This document shows, one piece after another, positions 1 to 11,710 of a stretch of DNA of 64,000 nt. Every line of letters starts with the position of its first letter. Position 1 is the stretch's first letter. The DNA comes from Castor canadensis (taxonomy: Eukaryota; Chordata; Mammalia; Rodentia; Castoridae): NCBI RefSeq assembly GCF_047511655.1, contig NC_133392.1, positions 26,860,001 through 26,924,000 of the forward strand. The letters are read 5' to 3'. The position numbers and the translations under genes are program-made. The notes under the pieces are model-generated. The model did not search any database. It was not told where the DNA came from and saw nothing but the letters and a program-made list of their open reading frames with translations.

Positions 1-453
1 CAATTCAAAGAGTGTGATTTATCCACTGGCCCAGCATAATCTAGAAATTTATACACCTCTTCTTCTGTAGGGCAAGGGACAATAAGGTACTTCAGGGCCA
101 CAGTAAATCTTTTTTTTCTGTGAACTCAGAGGACTTGAATGTACAATGGCTCACAGAACAGATGTTTTGTAAATGATTCTCTCTGGGACCAAAATAGATG
201 ACAACAGCATTTAACAGTCTGTCCAGTTGTGCTGACAGACTTCAGTCTTTCTTCCTGTGATAGGAGTTGCAGCTCAGAAGGGACCAGAGGTAACTGTTTC
301 TTCTTTGGTGGGCCTGGGAGTCTGGGCAGATAAGGGAACTGTGCAGTCTTTTCCTGTCCTGGGAGGGAAAGAGACAAGGGAAGGTCCAAGTGATCTGGAT
401 CCTGAGACAGTTGTAAAGCTTTCAATTTTCCTTTCGATCAAATTGCTCAGTAT
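1..453. other. Unassigned sequence, BORCS7 intron 1
   Basis: I recognise no exon or repeat family here. By synteny it lies inside BORCS7 intron 1, because exon 1 is at 7740-7877 on the minus strand and no later BORCS7 exon is visible in the window. The open frames on both strands are short and unlike any family I know. Confidence 0.4.
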
Positions 454-537
454 GGGCTGGGGATGTAGTTTGGTGTTACAGTATGCTTACACGTGCAAAG
501 GGCCTGGGTTCAATCACTAGCACCAAGAAAAAAAACA
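454..537 (+). repeat. ID-like (tRNA-derived) SINE
   Basis: The copy starts GGCTGGGGATGTAG, has a B-box-like GGGTTCAATC and ends in an A-rich tail. This is the tRNA-Ala-like layout of rodent ID elements. A shorter relic of the same type follows at about 548-590. Confidence 0.75.
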
Positions 538-770
538 AGGAAGAAGGGCTGGGATGTAATGTAGTGACAATGCATCTGCTTAGCATGGATTGATCAAAGT
601 ACTTCATACATATGTTCAATTAGTACATTCTTAAAAAGATAAAAATTGCTTAGGATGCCAGAAAATACTACCCTTTTGGGTTATTGTTCACTGAGTCCCA
701 ACAGTAGTCATTTCTCTTTCTCTTTCACTCAACCTAGTTTTGAAATCCACCCATGTTGCTTGTTTTGTTT

Positions 771-859
771 TTTTCATTTTTTGGTGGTTCTAGGGTTTGG
801 ACTCAGAGCCTCAAACTTCCTAGGCAGGTACTCTACTGTTTGAGCCCTTCCACCAGACC
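771..859 (-). repeat. ID-like SINE
   Basis: A T-rich tail at the left is followed by the reverse complement of the ID body (GGTTTGGACTCAGAGCCTC, then a reversed A-box region with CTCTACTGTTTGAGC). Confidence 0.75.
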
Positions 860-934
860 ATGTTGCTGTGTTTAACTCTATTTTGTGCCTTACTAAATAT
901 TCCCTTGTATGGGAATCATTTCAACATATGTTAA

Positions 935-1040
935 AACTGGGCATGCAGTAATTCGGGAGGCTGAGGTAGGAGGACCCAGAGGTCCAGGTCAGCCTTAGCT
1001 GCATTTCAAAACCCTCTCTCAAGAACAAAAACAAAAGGAA
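935..1040 (+). repeat. B1/7SL-like SINE monomer
   Basis: It has the 7SL-like core GGGAGGCTGAGGTAGGAGG followed by CCAGGTCAGCC and a CTCTCTCAAGAAC end with an A-rich tail. Confidence 0.6.
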
Positions 1041-1483
1041 ACAACCCAACAACATGCATGACACTGTGTACGTAGCTTCTCTTTCTCTGTACAGGAAAGA
1101 AGTCAAAAGAAGGTGAGCTGAGGCCTTGGAAATGATCCTGAGATTCCGAGAAGGGATGAAGACAGTTTATGGTAGAGTCGGACGGTGGCCACAGTTGACT
1201 GACTACGGCTCCTGGGGTTGGCTGTAGGGAGCTTAATAGTGAGACATATGCTGAGTTGCAATGAGGGCATTGCACGGTTGACATAAATGCAGGCTATAGG
1301 GCAGGGGCCATCTGGGGACCTGGGTGGTGTGTCCATGTCTGTCTGGGAAGGACTGGCATTAGCCTGCAGCCTTGGCTAAATGCACAGGCTGAGTTCTTGG
1401 ATTTGTTGACTATGACATTCTCCTTTCTGACTTTTGCTCTGTGGTTCTTGAACCACACCTGCAGAGACATGGGATCAATGGGG
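1041..1483. other. Unassigned intronic sequence
   Basis: I see no exon, no RNA gene and no repeat that I can name. It is ordinary intronic sequence of BORCS7 by position. Confidence 0.35.
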
Positions 1484-1687
1484 GTATTTTTTGTTTGTTT
1501 TTGTGGTACTGGGGCTTGTACTCAGGGCCTTCACTTTGAGCCATTCAGCAAGCCCTTTTTTTGTGATGAGTATTTTTGAGATAGGATCTCATGAACTATT
1601 TGCCTGGGCTGGCTTTGAACAGCTATCCTCCTGAGCTCTGACTCCTGAGTAACTAGGATTATAGGCATGAACCACCAACGCCTGGCT
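1484..1687 (-). repeat. Composite SINE (7SL-like head plus ID-like tail)
   Basis: On the minus strand a 7SL-like head (GGCGTTGGTGGTTCATGCC type start) is followed by an ID-like tail with the B-box-like segment and an A-rich end. Read on plus, the tail is at the left (GTACTGGGGCTTGTACTCAG) and the head at the right, ending at CGCCTGGC. Confidence 0.75.
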
Positions 1688-2259
1688 CCATGTTCATTTT
1701 TGAGGCCATTTCTTTCTTCAAGCTGGGGTCCGGGTATGGGTTCTTGTTGAACACGAGGTTCAAAGCTTCCAACTGTTTCTCAGTGAACATGGGTTGTTTC
1801 CTTTGCAGAAGCTTCTAGGCATGCCTTCAGGAAGGGCCTGGGAGTCTGACCTCTTGGACTTAGATGTCTTCTGTGCTCAGATATGTTCCTAAACTCCAGT
1901 TTTTCTCTTAGCTCCAGGCTAAGAGACTATTGTCTTGTTTGTAATTAACTCAGTAACCATTTGTCTTAGCTACTTATCTTCACCAAGTTTCCTATTTTCA
2001 TATCAATAGCTGGCCTCCCCCTCCATACATCTCTCATCACTTTCCATGTTATTTCATTAAATTATGTAGCAACAATGGCAAGCACAAGTGTCATATGCAG
2101 ATTTATGAGAAAACATAATACACAAGCCCAGCACTGAAACAATGACAACAAAAACCCACAATGAGCTCTCACTAAACACAACTCAAATGAAGAAGTGCAG
2201 GTGTGCAAGAGAGTACTCTATTACTCACAAGCACTCACTGTGCTGTGGGCATAATTGGT

Positions 2260-2650
2260 GTGTTCTTCCCCACTTTCTGCTCCAGTCATACTGGCATCCT
2301 TGCATTCCTTGTACACACTCTCATCTCAATACCTTTGCATTCGACATTTCTTCTGTTTGGAACTCTGGCTCCAACTATCCATATGGTTTGCTCCCACATT
2401 TCATTCCATTGTCTGCTCAAATGTCACCTCCTTCCCTGATCACCCAATTTAAAGTAAATCCTTTCATCATCCTCTAGTCATAGATTTATTTTTCTTCATA
2501 GCATATACCACCACTCAAGTTTTGTGTGTTTATCTGTTTATTATCAGTCTCTTCACTAAAACATAAGCTTTCTCAGAATAGGGATTTGGTTTCGCTTATC
2601 CCTTAAACCTAGAACAGGTCCTGGCACTCAGTATCTGTTAACTGAATGCT
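2260..2650 (+). repeat. LINE-2 (L2) 3' end
   Basis: The text matches the L2 3' terminus in layout: TGTCACCTCCTTCCCTGA, then CATAAGCTTTCTCAGAATAG, then a stretch like CTAGAACAGGTCCTGGCAC and a TGTTAACTGAATG end. It is old and diverged. Its right half (from 2538) is duplicated at 3489. Confidence 0.6.
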
Positions 2651-2757
2651 GTGAACATTCCACTCATAGTGTTTTATACATGAAAACTGTCAGCTAAGCC
2701 GGCGCCAGTGGCTCATACTTGTAATCCTTGCTACTCAGGAGGCAGAGATCAGGAGGA
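2538..2757 (+). repeat. Direct duplication, copy 1 (220 bp)
   Basis: This stretch recurs 951 bp to the right at 3489-3708. I found one substitution (G to A in CTGAATGCTGTGAAC) across the compared length. It spans the end of an L2 relic and the first 60 bp of a composite SINE. Copy 1 sits in its natural context, since the SINE continues to about 2898. Confidence 0.9.
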
Positions 2758-2898
2758 TTGAGGTTCAAAGCCAGCCCCAGGCAATTAATTCTGTGAAACC
2801 CTATCTCGAAAAAATCCATCACAAAAAAGGGATGGTGGAGTGGCTCAAGGTGTAGGCCCTGAGTTCAAACCCCAGTACCACACACACAAAAAAAAGAA
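2697..2898 (+). repeat. Composite SINE (7SL-like head plus ID-like tail)
   Basis: It starts GCCGGCGCCAGTGGCTCAT, runs through CTACTCAGGAGGCAGAGATC and AATCCATCACAAAAAAGGG, and ends with a tRNA-like tail (TGAGTTCAAACCCCAGTACC) and a CA/A-rich end. Confidence 0.85.
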
Positions 2899-3198
2899 AA
2901 CAGTTGGCTAATCAAACAAAAACACTATGTGGAGACAGCTGAAGAGGCAATGCTGTATGGATTAGAGGGGTTTGAAAGTCAGCATGGCACTCCAATAATC
3001 TCATAGGCTAATAAAGGAAATGGCAAAAGCACTTAACTATAGAAAAAGTATGATAAATGCCACAGAAGAGATCTGGTAAAAAGACAAAGTTCAGAATACT
3101 GAGAGATGATGTACTAACCCTGTCCCAGAAAGCCAGTTTGATTTCACCTTAACTCAATCCATACCATTTAATAAGTTCCCAAACTAAATCTCCTATAA

Positions 3199-3326
3199 GC
3201 TGGTCATGGTGGTGTAGAACTGTAATCCCAGCACTCAGGAGACTGACGGAGGACAGTGGAAAGTTCAGGGCCAGCATGGGGTACATAGCAAAACCCTGTC
3301 TCAAAAAATAAATAAATAAATAAATC
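3199..3326 (+). repeat. B1/7SL-like SINE with ATAA tail
   Basis: It starts GCTGGTCATGGTGGTGTAG, contains TGTAATCCCAGCACTCAGG, and ends at CCCTGTCTC followed by AAATA repeats. There is no ID-like tail. Confidence 0.75.
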
Positions 3327-3488
3327 TCCTACAAAAAAAGTCCATGTGAAAAATATATAAGGATGAGGACCAGGTAGGGCAGGCCATATTAGGACAGTCA
3401 AAGATGGCACAGTGACTTTCTGGTCACTTATCCAGCTAGTACCACATGAGAAGTATATCCAAGAGTGTGAATATTATTATCACTCTTA

Positions 3489-3708
3489 TTATTATCAGTC
3501 TCTTCACTAAAACATAAGCTTTCTCAGAATAGGGATTTGGTTTCGCTTATCCCTTAAACCTAGAACAGGTCCTGGCACTCAGTATCTGTTAACTGAATGC
3601 TATGAACATTCCACTCATAGTGTTTTATACATGAAAACTGTCAGCTAAGCCGGCGCCAGTGGCTCATACTTGTAATCCTTGCTACTCAGGAGGCAGAGAT
3701 CAGGAGGA
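3489..3708 (+). repeat. Direct duplication, copy 2 (220 bp, ectopic)
   Basis: This is the second copy of 2538-2757. It is cut off inside the SINE head (ending AGGAGGA) and lies within an ATT-rich microsatellite: ATTATTATCACTCTTATT on the left and GGTTATTATCATTATTG on the right. The cut SINE and the repeat context show that this is the derived copy. Confidence 0.9.
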
Positions 3709-3840
3709 CCTTCTTCCTGGGTTATTATCATTATTGTTATTACTATTACTATCATATTATTGTTGCACTGGGGGTACTTGTGGCATCTACAAAAGTTTTT
3801 ATAATATATCATAGTTGAATTCACCTCCTCCATCATTTCC

Positions 3841-4095
3841 TTTTTTTTTTTTTTTTTTTTGGAATATACCACATTCAACTTTTATTGACCGTGGGATGGA
3901 GCAGGGATAAAAATCCTGGGAGCCTGGCTAAGACACCTCCCTGAGCACCCTTCCTCTGGTTGCTCAGAGGCTCCCAGGCCAGCTCACATAGGACACGGGT
4001 CAGGTGAGACATCTCACCTGACTATGGTAGTGGTTACCACATGGCAGCCTTCAATATTGCCACCCAAAATCTTCTCTCTTATCTTAGAGCAGGGT
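3841..4095 (-). pseudogene. 3' UTR fragment of a processed retrocopy, source gene not identified
   Basis: A run of about 20 T at 3841-3860 is a poly(A) tail read on minus. Immediately inside it is ACTTTTATTGACC, whose reverse complement carries an AATAAA signal. The body is GC-richer than its surroundings and matches no repeat I know. This is the classic 3' end of a reverse-transcribed mRNA inserted in minus orientation. The coding part is absent or not recognisable, and the right limit is approximate. Confidence 0.55.
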
Positions 4096-4237
4096 TGCCT
4101 GACTTCATAAAATCTTTGAACAGAGAATTGTTTTTATCTTATGAAAAGGTTAAACTAAACCAAGAATATACAACAGTGACTATGTGATCATCAAAGTCTA
4201 CACTATTTCCTACTGGGCTCTTTCCAGAAGAGATTTG

Positions 4238-5024
4238 CTGACTCCTGTCTTTTTTTTTTTTTTTCATTTTTCTTTTATTATTCATATGTGCATAGAAGGC
4301 TTGGTTCATTTCTCCCCCCTGCCCCCACCCCCTCCCTTACCACCCACTCCGCCCCCTTCCTCTCCCCCCGCCTCAATACCCAGCAGAAACTATTTTGCCC
4401 TTATTTCTAATTTTGTTGTAGAGAGAGTATAAGCAATAATAGGAAGGAACAAGGGTTTTTGCTGGTTGAGATAAGGATAGCTATACAGGGCATTGACTCA
4501 CATTGATTTCCTGTGTGTGGGTGTTACCTTCTAGGTTAATTCTTTTTGATCTAACCTTTTCTCTAGCTCCTGGTCCCCTTTTCCTATTGGCCTCAGTTGC
4601 TTTAAGGTATCTGCTTTAGTTTCTCTGCGTTAAGGGCAACAAATGCTAGCTAGTTTTTTAGGTGTCTTACCTATCCTCACCCCTCCCTTGTGTGCTCTCA
4701 CTTTTATCATGTGCTCATAGTCCAATCCCCTTGTTGTGTTTGCCCTTGATCTAATGTCCACATATGAGGGAGAACATACGATTTTTGGTTTTTTGAGCCA
4801 GGCTAACCTCACTCAGAATGATGTTCTCCAATTCCATCCATTTACCAGTGAATGATAACATTTCGTTCTTCTTCATGGCTGCATAAAATTCCATTGTGTA
4901 TAGATACCACATTTTCTTAATCCATTCGTCAGTGCTGGGGCATCTTGGCTGTTTCCATAACTTGGCTATTGTGAATAGTGCCGCAATAAACATGGATGTG
5001 CAGGTGCCTCCTGACTCCTGTCTT
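4238..5024 (-). mobile_element. 5'-truncated LINE-1 insertion with 14-bp target-site duplication
   Basis: The element body is about 4251-5010 in minus orientation. It holds the last part of ORF2 and the whole 3' UTR of the same family as the L1 copies at 19-30 kb, with its poly(A) tail as T at 4251-4264. It is bracketed by CTGACTCCTGTCTT at 4238-4251 and 5011-5024, a perfect target-site duplication. The right end matches the ORF2 C-terminus (GGCACCTGCACATCC region), so it is cut within the last 100 codons. It is a dead, recent copy inside BORCS7 intron 1. Confidence 0.93.
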
Positions 5025-5128
5025 ATGGAGCTAGACACATTCCTGGTAGCAGGCTATAGTAGAGTAGAAAGCTCTTGTCCTTGTTTGGAAAGGAAGGCTC
5101 GTGAAAGTACAATCAAGAGAGAGAAGGA

Positions 5129-5152
5129 GTGTGTGTGTGTGTGTGTGTGTGT
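5129..5152. repeat. (GT)n microsatellite
   Basis: About eleven uninterrupted GT units are present. Confidence 0.95.
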
Positions 5153-5207
5153 TGGGAAGGACGTGAGTGTATACTTGTGCTATGGCATCTCTAGGCATCC
5201 AGAGTGA

Positions 5208-7091
<1,884 letters not shown>

Positions 7092-7173
7092 CTTTTTTTG
7101 GGTGGTACTGGGGTTTGAACCCAGGGCTTCGTGCTTGCTAGGCAGGTACTCTACCACTTGAGCCATGCCCCCC
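7092..7173 (-). repeat. ID-like SINE
   Basis: A T-rich tail is followed by GGTACTGGGGTTTGAACC and CTACCACTTGAGCCATGCCC, the reversed ID body. It is well preserved. Confidence 0.85.
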
Positions 7174-7442
7174 AAGTCACCAGAAAAGTTCCATTCAGGG
7201 AACCAGCCAGAACACAGAGAGAACAGGACAAAGGAGAAAGTTATTCTAGAAACAAGAATGTAGTCAGAAAGACAAACAGGAAAGAACAAATCCATACACA
7301 GACGACTCAGAAAAGGGCAGGAGGAATCTGAGACGTTGAAAGCAAAGCCAAGCAGAATTTCGAAAAGGAACCTATCTTCACCAGAGACAACCCCGAGAAT
7401 AAATAAAGAATAGCTATTCCGGTTCTAAAGCACAAATTCCAC

Positions 7443-7530
7443 TTTTTTTTTTTGCAGTACTGGGGTTTGAACTCAGGGCCTCACACTTCCTATGCAAGTG
7501 CTCTACCACTTGAACCACGCCTCCAGCCCC
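7443..7530 (-). repeat. ID-like SINE
   Basis: A T-rich tail is followed by GGGTTTGAACTCAGGGCC and CTACCACTTGAACCACGCC. Confidence 0.85.
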
Positions 7531-7599
7531 ACTCAGATTCCAAAATTATTCACATCACTCTACCCGCTAGGTCACTAACTTAACAGGAGACTAGTACCC

Positions 7600-8010
7600 A
7601 GAATGCAACACGCGCCTCTGCGCACGCGCCCGGCTCAGGGCACTGCATAGGCGCCTACACTCCCCAGAGTGCACCGCGACGCCCTTCCCACAGCTAGTCT
7701 TCGGAGTGCCGGTTTAGGAAGAGACCTCTACCAGCTCACCTCGGAGCTCCGGGAACCCTTCAGCACCTGCTTGGTGAGCGCGATCACGTCGGTACCACAG
7801 GTATTCACCTTCTCCGTGAGAAGCCCCTTCACTGACTGACCAAACCGTGCTTGCGAATCCGGCGTCCCAGTCGCCATTATCTCAACTAGTGAATGCTTCT
7901 GTACCGACGATGGCGAGTCGCTGCGGCCAAAAGAGATGTAAAGCGGAAGGAAATGAGGTGTGTCTTTTCCGATCGTGGGAAAAAGAAGGGACGCATGCGC
8001 CTTGCGAAGG
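7600..8010 (-). promoter_or_regulatory. BORCS7: CpG-rich promoter of BORCS7
   Basis: CpG dinucleotides are dense here compared with the depleted flanks, at about 7608-7685 and 7775-8000. NRF1-like GCGCA/CATGCGC motifs occur (TGCGCACGCGCC near 7619, ACGCATGCGCC near 7991). No TATA box is visible. The region surrounds the first coding exon and fits a broadly expressed CpG-island promoter. The exact start site cannot be read from sequence. Confidence 0.7.
7740..7877 (-). CDS. BORCS7: BORCS7 coding exon 1 (BLOC-1-related complex subunit 7)
   Basis: This exon encodes residues 1-46 of BORCS7, a small (about 105-residue) subunit of the BORC complex. BORC sits on the cytosolic face of lysosomes and recruits ARL8 to drive lysosome movement to the cell periphery. 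The minus-strand ATG at 7877-7875 begins MATGTPDSQARFGQSVKGLL and the exon ends KGSRSSE, directly followed by a GTGAGC donor at 7739-7734. The 138 nt are exactly 46 codons, phase 0. The chosen ATG has a good context (A at -3, G at +4). The frame stays open upstream to another ATG at 8027, which adds 50 codons unlike BORCS7; I treat that as untranslated. Later exons would lie to the left, and none is visible before base 1. Confidence 0.95.
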
Positions 8011-8097
8011 TTGCTAACTAAATTCATTTAAAACATTCATGATAGTCCTAAGGAAGACAAGTCTCAGCCAAGCATCTCAGGAGGGGGTGGAGGATAA

Positions 8098-8215
8098 TTT
8101 CAGCAAATCTGTGGGTTAGAATCAGAAGGGCTAGATTACAGTCCAGATTCTACCACTTAGTAATTGTGTGGCTGCAAATAAATCAACCGCTCCTCATCTG
8201 TAAAACAGAAAAAAT
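8098..8215 (+). repeat. MIR relic
   Basis: MIR-like order is present: GATTCTACCACTTAGTAATTG, then a TGTGGCTGCAAATAA segment, then CTCATCTGTAAAACAG. It is old and diverged. Confidence 0.6.
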
Positions 8216-8223
8216 AATGTTAG

Positions 8224-8289
8224 GGGCCGGATGTAGCTCCGTGCTAGAGCACGTGCCTAACGTATTGGAAAGTCCATCCCCAGCACGGT
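8224..8289 (+). repeat. ID-like SINE, short tail
   Basis: The GGGGCCGGATGTAGCTC start and TAGAGCACGTGCCTAACG are tRNA-Ala-like. It is followed by TAATAATAATAA. Confidence 0.7.
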
Positions 8290-8499
8290 AGTAATTATTA
8301 ATAATAATAATAACGTTAAAGTCTACACGGTGTTACGAGAGTGAACTGAGATCATTCAGTTTGATTTCACAAACATTTCATGAAATATCACACACTTTAG
8401 TGGGCTAGGGATAGAGAAAGAAATGAGATACAGTCCTTGTCCTCACTGGGTCCCCAGACTGATGAGGTAGACAGGCTTGTAAACGAACATGAACTAGGG

Positions 8500-8736
8500 A
8501 AGTTTGGCTCCGGTGATTCACACCTGTAATTTTAGCTACCCAGGAGGCAGCGATCAGAAGGATCGCAGTTATAGTTCTGATCGCAGTTATAGGCCAGCCG
8601 GGGCAAATAGTTCTCGAGACCCTATTTCAAAAAAACTCAACACAGCTGGTGGAGTGTCTCAAGTGGTAGACTGCCTGCCTAGCAAATGTGAGGCCCTGAG
8701 TTCAAACACCAATACTGCAAAAAAAACAAAAAACAA
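8500..8736 (+). repeat. Composite SINE with internal 14-bp duplication
   Basis: A 7SL-like head and an ID-like tail (TGAGTTCAAACACCAATACTG) are followed by A-rich sequence. Inside the head GATCGCAGTTATAG occurs twice in tandem, separated by TTCT, which is unlike the other copies. Confidence 0.8.
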
Positions 8737-8739
8737 AAA

Positions 8740-9150
8740 AAACCCTAGGGAGAATCCCCTAACAGGAAAATTGGCAAAAGACTCAAACACTCAATTCAAA
8801 GAAAAATAAATTCAAACGGCCAATAAATGTGAAGAGTACTCAACATCACTAATAATTTTTAATGATAATCTCTATTCCAAAACCAAACTTTGGAAATGAA
8901 TTAATATGAATAATGTCTCAAGTAGTTCCATTTCTTTCTTTCTTTCTTTCTTTTAGTTAAATTCACAGGAGAATAGTATTATTTTGAAATTTTACATTTT
9001 TTTCAAACTTACCTGTACCAAGGGGAAAAAGGGAGAACAATGGAAGGGATGAACCAAACCAGAGTGCTTACTATGCATATATGGAACTGTCACAACGAAA
9101 CTCCTTGTACAACTATCATATACTAATAAAAACTATTTAAAAACATGAAA
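8740..9150 (+). repeat. Old LINE-1 fragments
   Basis: At 8755-8870 the text follows the end of L1 ORF2 (GGCCAATAAATGTGAAGAG, then CTCAACATCACTAAT). At 9020-9150 it has an L1-type 3' terminus of another subfamily (TATATGGAACTGTCACAACG, then CTAATAAAAACT). A (CTTT)n run is at about 8931-8954. Confidence 0.5.
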
Positions 9151-9275
9151 AAAATTACCTGTACGCAGTATCAACATTATTTTTTTTCCAACTGTCGAGA
9201 CTTATGACTGACATTTTCATTTAATTTTTTTCCTAATCAACTTTACTGAGATATAATTTGTGTATAATAATGACA

Positions 9276-9278
<3 letters not shown>

Positions 9279-9307
<29 letters not shown>
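9279..9307. repeat. (GT)n microsatellite
   Basis: About 14 uninterrupted GT units are present, directly next to an ID-like SINE. Confidence 0.95.
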
Positions 9308-9308
<1 letters not shown>

Positions 9309-9379
9309 TGTTGGAGATCAAACCCAAAGCCTCACACATGCTAGGCAAATAACCTACCACTGAGCTATATCTGCCCCAC
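9308..9379 (-). repeat. ID-like SINE
   Basis: Reversed ID body: GAGATCAAACCCAAAGCCTC, then ACCTACCACTGAGCTATATC. Confidence 0.75.
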
Positions 9380-9458
9380 CCTTGACATTCTTTTGAAGTG
9401 CAAAATGTGAAACATACACCTGTCTACACCCCCACTGTTAAGATACCAAACATTTTAG

Positions 9459-9560
9459 TGCTGGGGGCATGGCTCAAGGTGGCAGGGCACTTACCTAGCA
9501 TGCCTGAAGCCCTGGGTTCAGTCCTCAGTACTGAAAAAGACAAAAACAAAACAAAACATG
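9459..9560 (+). repeat. ID-like SINE
   Basis: GCTGGGGGCATGGCTCAAGG, then CCTGGGTTCAGTCCTCAGTA, then a CAAAAACAAAAC tail. Confidence 0.8.
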
Positions 9561-9639
9561 TAGACCATTGTCATCACCCCCAGAAATCCACCACTCCCTC
9601 TACCTCCCACTGCAGGCAATGACTATTTGCTTTCATGAA

Positions 9640-10260
9640 CTGTAGGTCAATTTGTATTTCTGGAATGTTGTATAAATTGAATTACACAGGAAGTACTTTT
9701 TTTTTTTTTTGGTCTGGTCTCTTTCAGCATAATAACTTTGAGAATCTTCTACACTGTTGTATTTAACTAGTCTGTTTCTTGCCGAGAAATATTCCACTGT
9801 ATGGATATAGCTCACTTTGTTTAGCCACCTACCTGTTAATGGATATTGTGAACAAAGCTGCTAGAATGTAATACATAAATCTTTATGTAGGTTGTTTTAA
9901 TTTCTCTTAGGTAAGTATTTAGGAGTGGAATGGCTGAATCATATGGCAAGTGTTCAACTTTTCAAGAAACTGCCAAGCCACTTTCTTTTTTAAAAAATTC
10001 AGGGCTTCATGCTTACAAAGCAGGTGCTCTACAAATTGAGCTGTGCCTCCAGCCCATGCTGCTCTGTTTATTTTGGAGATGGGGTCTCATGAACTATTTT
10101 CCTGGACTTGCCTTGAACTACAATCCTCCTGATTTCAGTCTTCCAAGTAGCTAAGGTGAGCCACTGGTGCCTGACTAAACCACTTTCAAAGTAGTTTATC
10201 ATTTTACATTTCCAACAGAAGTGTATAATACTCCAGTTGCTCCAAATTCACAAATGTAGG
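9640..10260 (-). repeat. Old LINE-1 3' end, interrupted by a SINE
   Basis: The text is of the old mammalian L1 3' UTR type in minus orientation, with signals like TATTCCACTGTATGGATATA, AGGAGTGGAATGGCTGAATC and TTCAAGAAACTGCCAAGCC. The element resumes after the SINE at 9985-10176. Confidence 0.55.
9985..10176 (-). repeat. Composite SINE inside the old L1
   Basis: An ID-like tail (TCTACAAATTGAGCTGTGCC) lies at the left and a 7SL-like head (CAGTCTTCCAAGTAGCTAAG) at the right, both reversed. Confidence 0.75.
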
Positions 10261-10753
10261 AAAAGATGCATTTTTCTGTAGCCATGATAACAAGTAGCCA
10301 CCTATGTTGGACAAACCAGCCACTGACAGGTAGCCTCCATGATCCCCTCCTCCTGATGTTCATGCCTTGTGTGATCCCCATCTTTCAAGTGTGGGCAGGA
10401 TTTGTGACTTGTTTCTAACCCCTAGAACATGCACAGGTGATAGGAGATACATAATCATGTTGCGTAAGATTGTAAAGCCCATCTTGCTGGAGTCTCACCT
10501 TGGTGATCAACTATAGGCACCATCCAGTTACTGAGGGCTGAGTCTCCAACTGACAGAAAAGAAAATGAAGCTCACAGGGAAATAATCAAAAGAAACAGGA
10601 TACTAGTAACTAGGTGAATGAGAAAGATTCTTCTCTAGTGGAGCCTCCAGACGAGAGCTGGCCCCTTGATTGTAGCATTGTAAAACTCTTAAGAAAGCCC
10701 AGCAAATCTGAACCTGGATTCCTATCCCACAGAAACCAGAAGATAATAAATGT
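10261..10753. other. Unassigned intergenic sequence
   Basis: No gene or named repeat was recognised. Frames are short on both strands. Confidence 0.35.
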
Positions 10754-10965
10754 GTTGTGGACTGGGGATGTAGCTTAGAGATAGATTATGTGCTAGGCTA
10801 GTACTGAAGAAAAAAAAAAAAGTTGGAACCTGGGTATGGTTGTACATCTGTAATCCCAGCTACTCAAGAAGCATAGGTAGGAGGATCGTGACTGAGGCTG
10901 GCCTCAGGCTAGAAGCAAGACCCTATCTGAAAAATAAAGCAAAAAAGGGCTGGGGGCATCCTTTT
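10754..10965 (+). repeat. ID-like SINE followed by a 7SL-like/ID dimer
   Basis: 10754-10825 is an ID-like element with an A tail. 10826-10950 is a 7SL-like monomer of the second type (AAGAAGCATAGGTAGGAGG, then CCCTATCTGAAAAATAA), and 10951 starts an ID-like tail that stops after GGGCTGGGGGCATCC. Confidence 0.65.
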
Positions 10966-11710
10966 GACAAATCTGGATCATTTTGAAGACCCTCACTTGG
11001 CAGCATTCTATTGAGCCTCAGATCAACAGGTGCACTCACTGGACCTCTTGGGACCAAACCTTGCCCTTTGGATCAACTGTCATGTTGGTCTGAACTAAAA
11101 TTTGAATTCTTATTAGTTCAATTGAGTTCATGTTGCTGGATTTATTTAGTTATCCAATCATATGTAACCAAATGGGTTTTTGAGTAAGGTCTTAGAATAA
11201 GGCTTTGTATAGGGTAATGAGACATAGATCTTTGTACTAGGTAATTTGGCCTCCTGGTGTTCCCTCTTTTTGTTAAATCTAGATTTTGTATAATTATTAG
11301 AGATTTTGTAAGTGTTCTTGCCACTCACCTGGTTATTCTCCTGCTGCTTGTCTCCCTTTTTCTCCTGTTTATTATATTTCAAAGGTATTTTGCTTTTCCT
11401 AGAATTATCTTGTTTGTTTTTGGGCAGAAGAGAGTGTTCCATAGAGAGTGGGCAGAGTCTTAGGCATGACAGTCTCCAACTCAACCTATGCTAGCCCTGA
11501 GAGTCAATGACAGATCTGTTAGACTGGAGATTGGCTAACATTACCAGGAATACCTTTTGTTAAATAAAACCACCCAACATTTTTCTACTTGTTAATTAAG
11601 TAATTGTGAATTATTGCACTTTTTTCATATTATCACCTAATGCTACAACTTTCTTAGGCAGTAAAGAAAAATCTCCAGATTGCTTCTGTAATTCAAGAAG
11701 TGCCTGCTAT
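10966..11710. other. Unassigned intergenic sequence
   Basis: No gene was recognised. Overlapping open frames on both strands at 11142-11494 are AT-rich, low in complexity and unlike any family I know, so they are not called. Confidence 0.35.

Noticed and set aside
7092..7173. tRNA-like A and B boxes in this and many other short elements, suggesting tRNA genes
   Set aside because: All have A-rich tails, many diverged copies and the ID SINE layout. None folds as an intact tRNA with a proper 3' end, as far as I can judge by eye.
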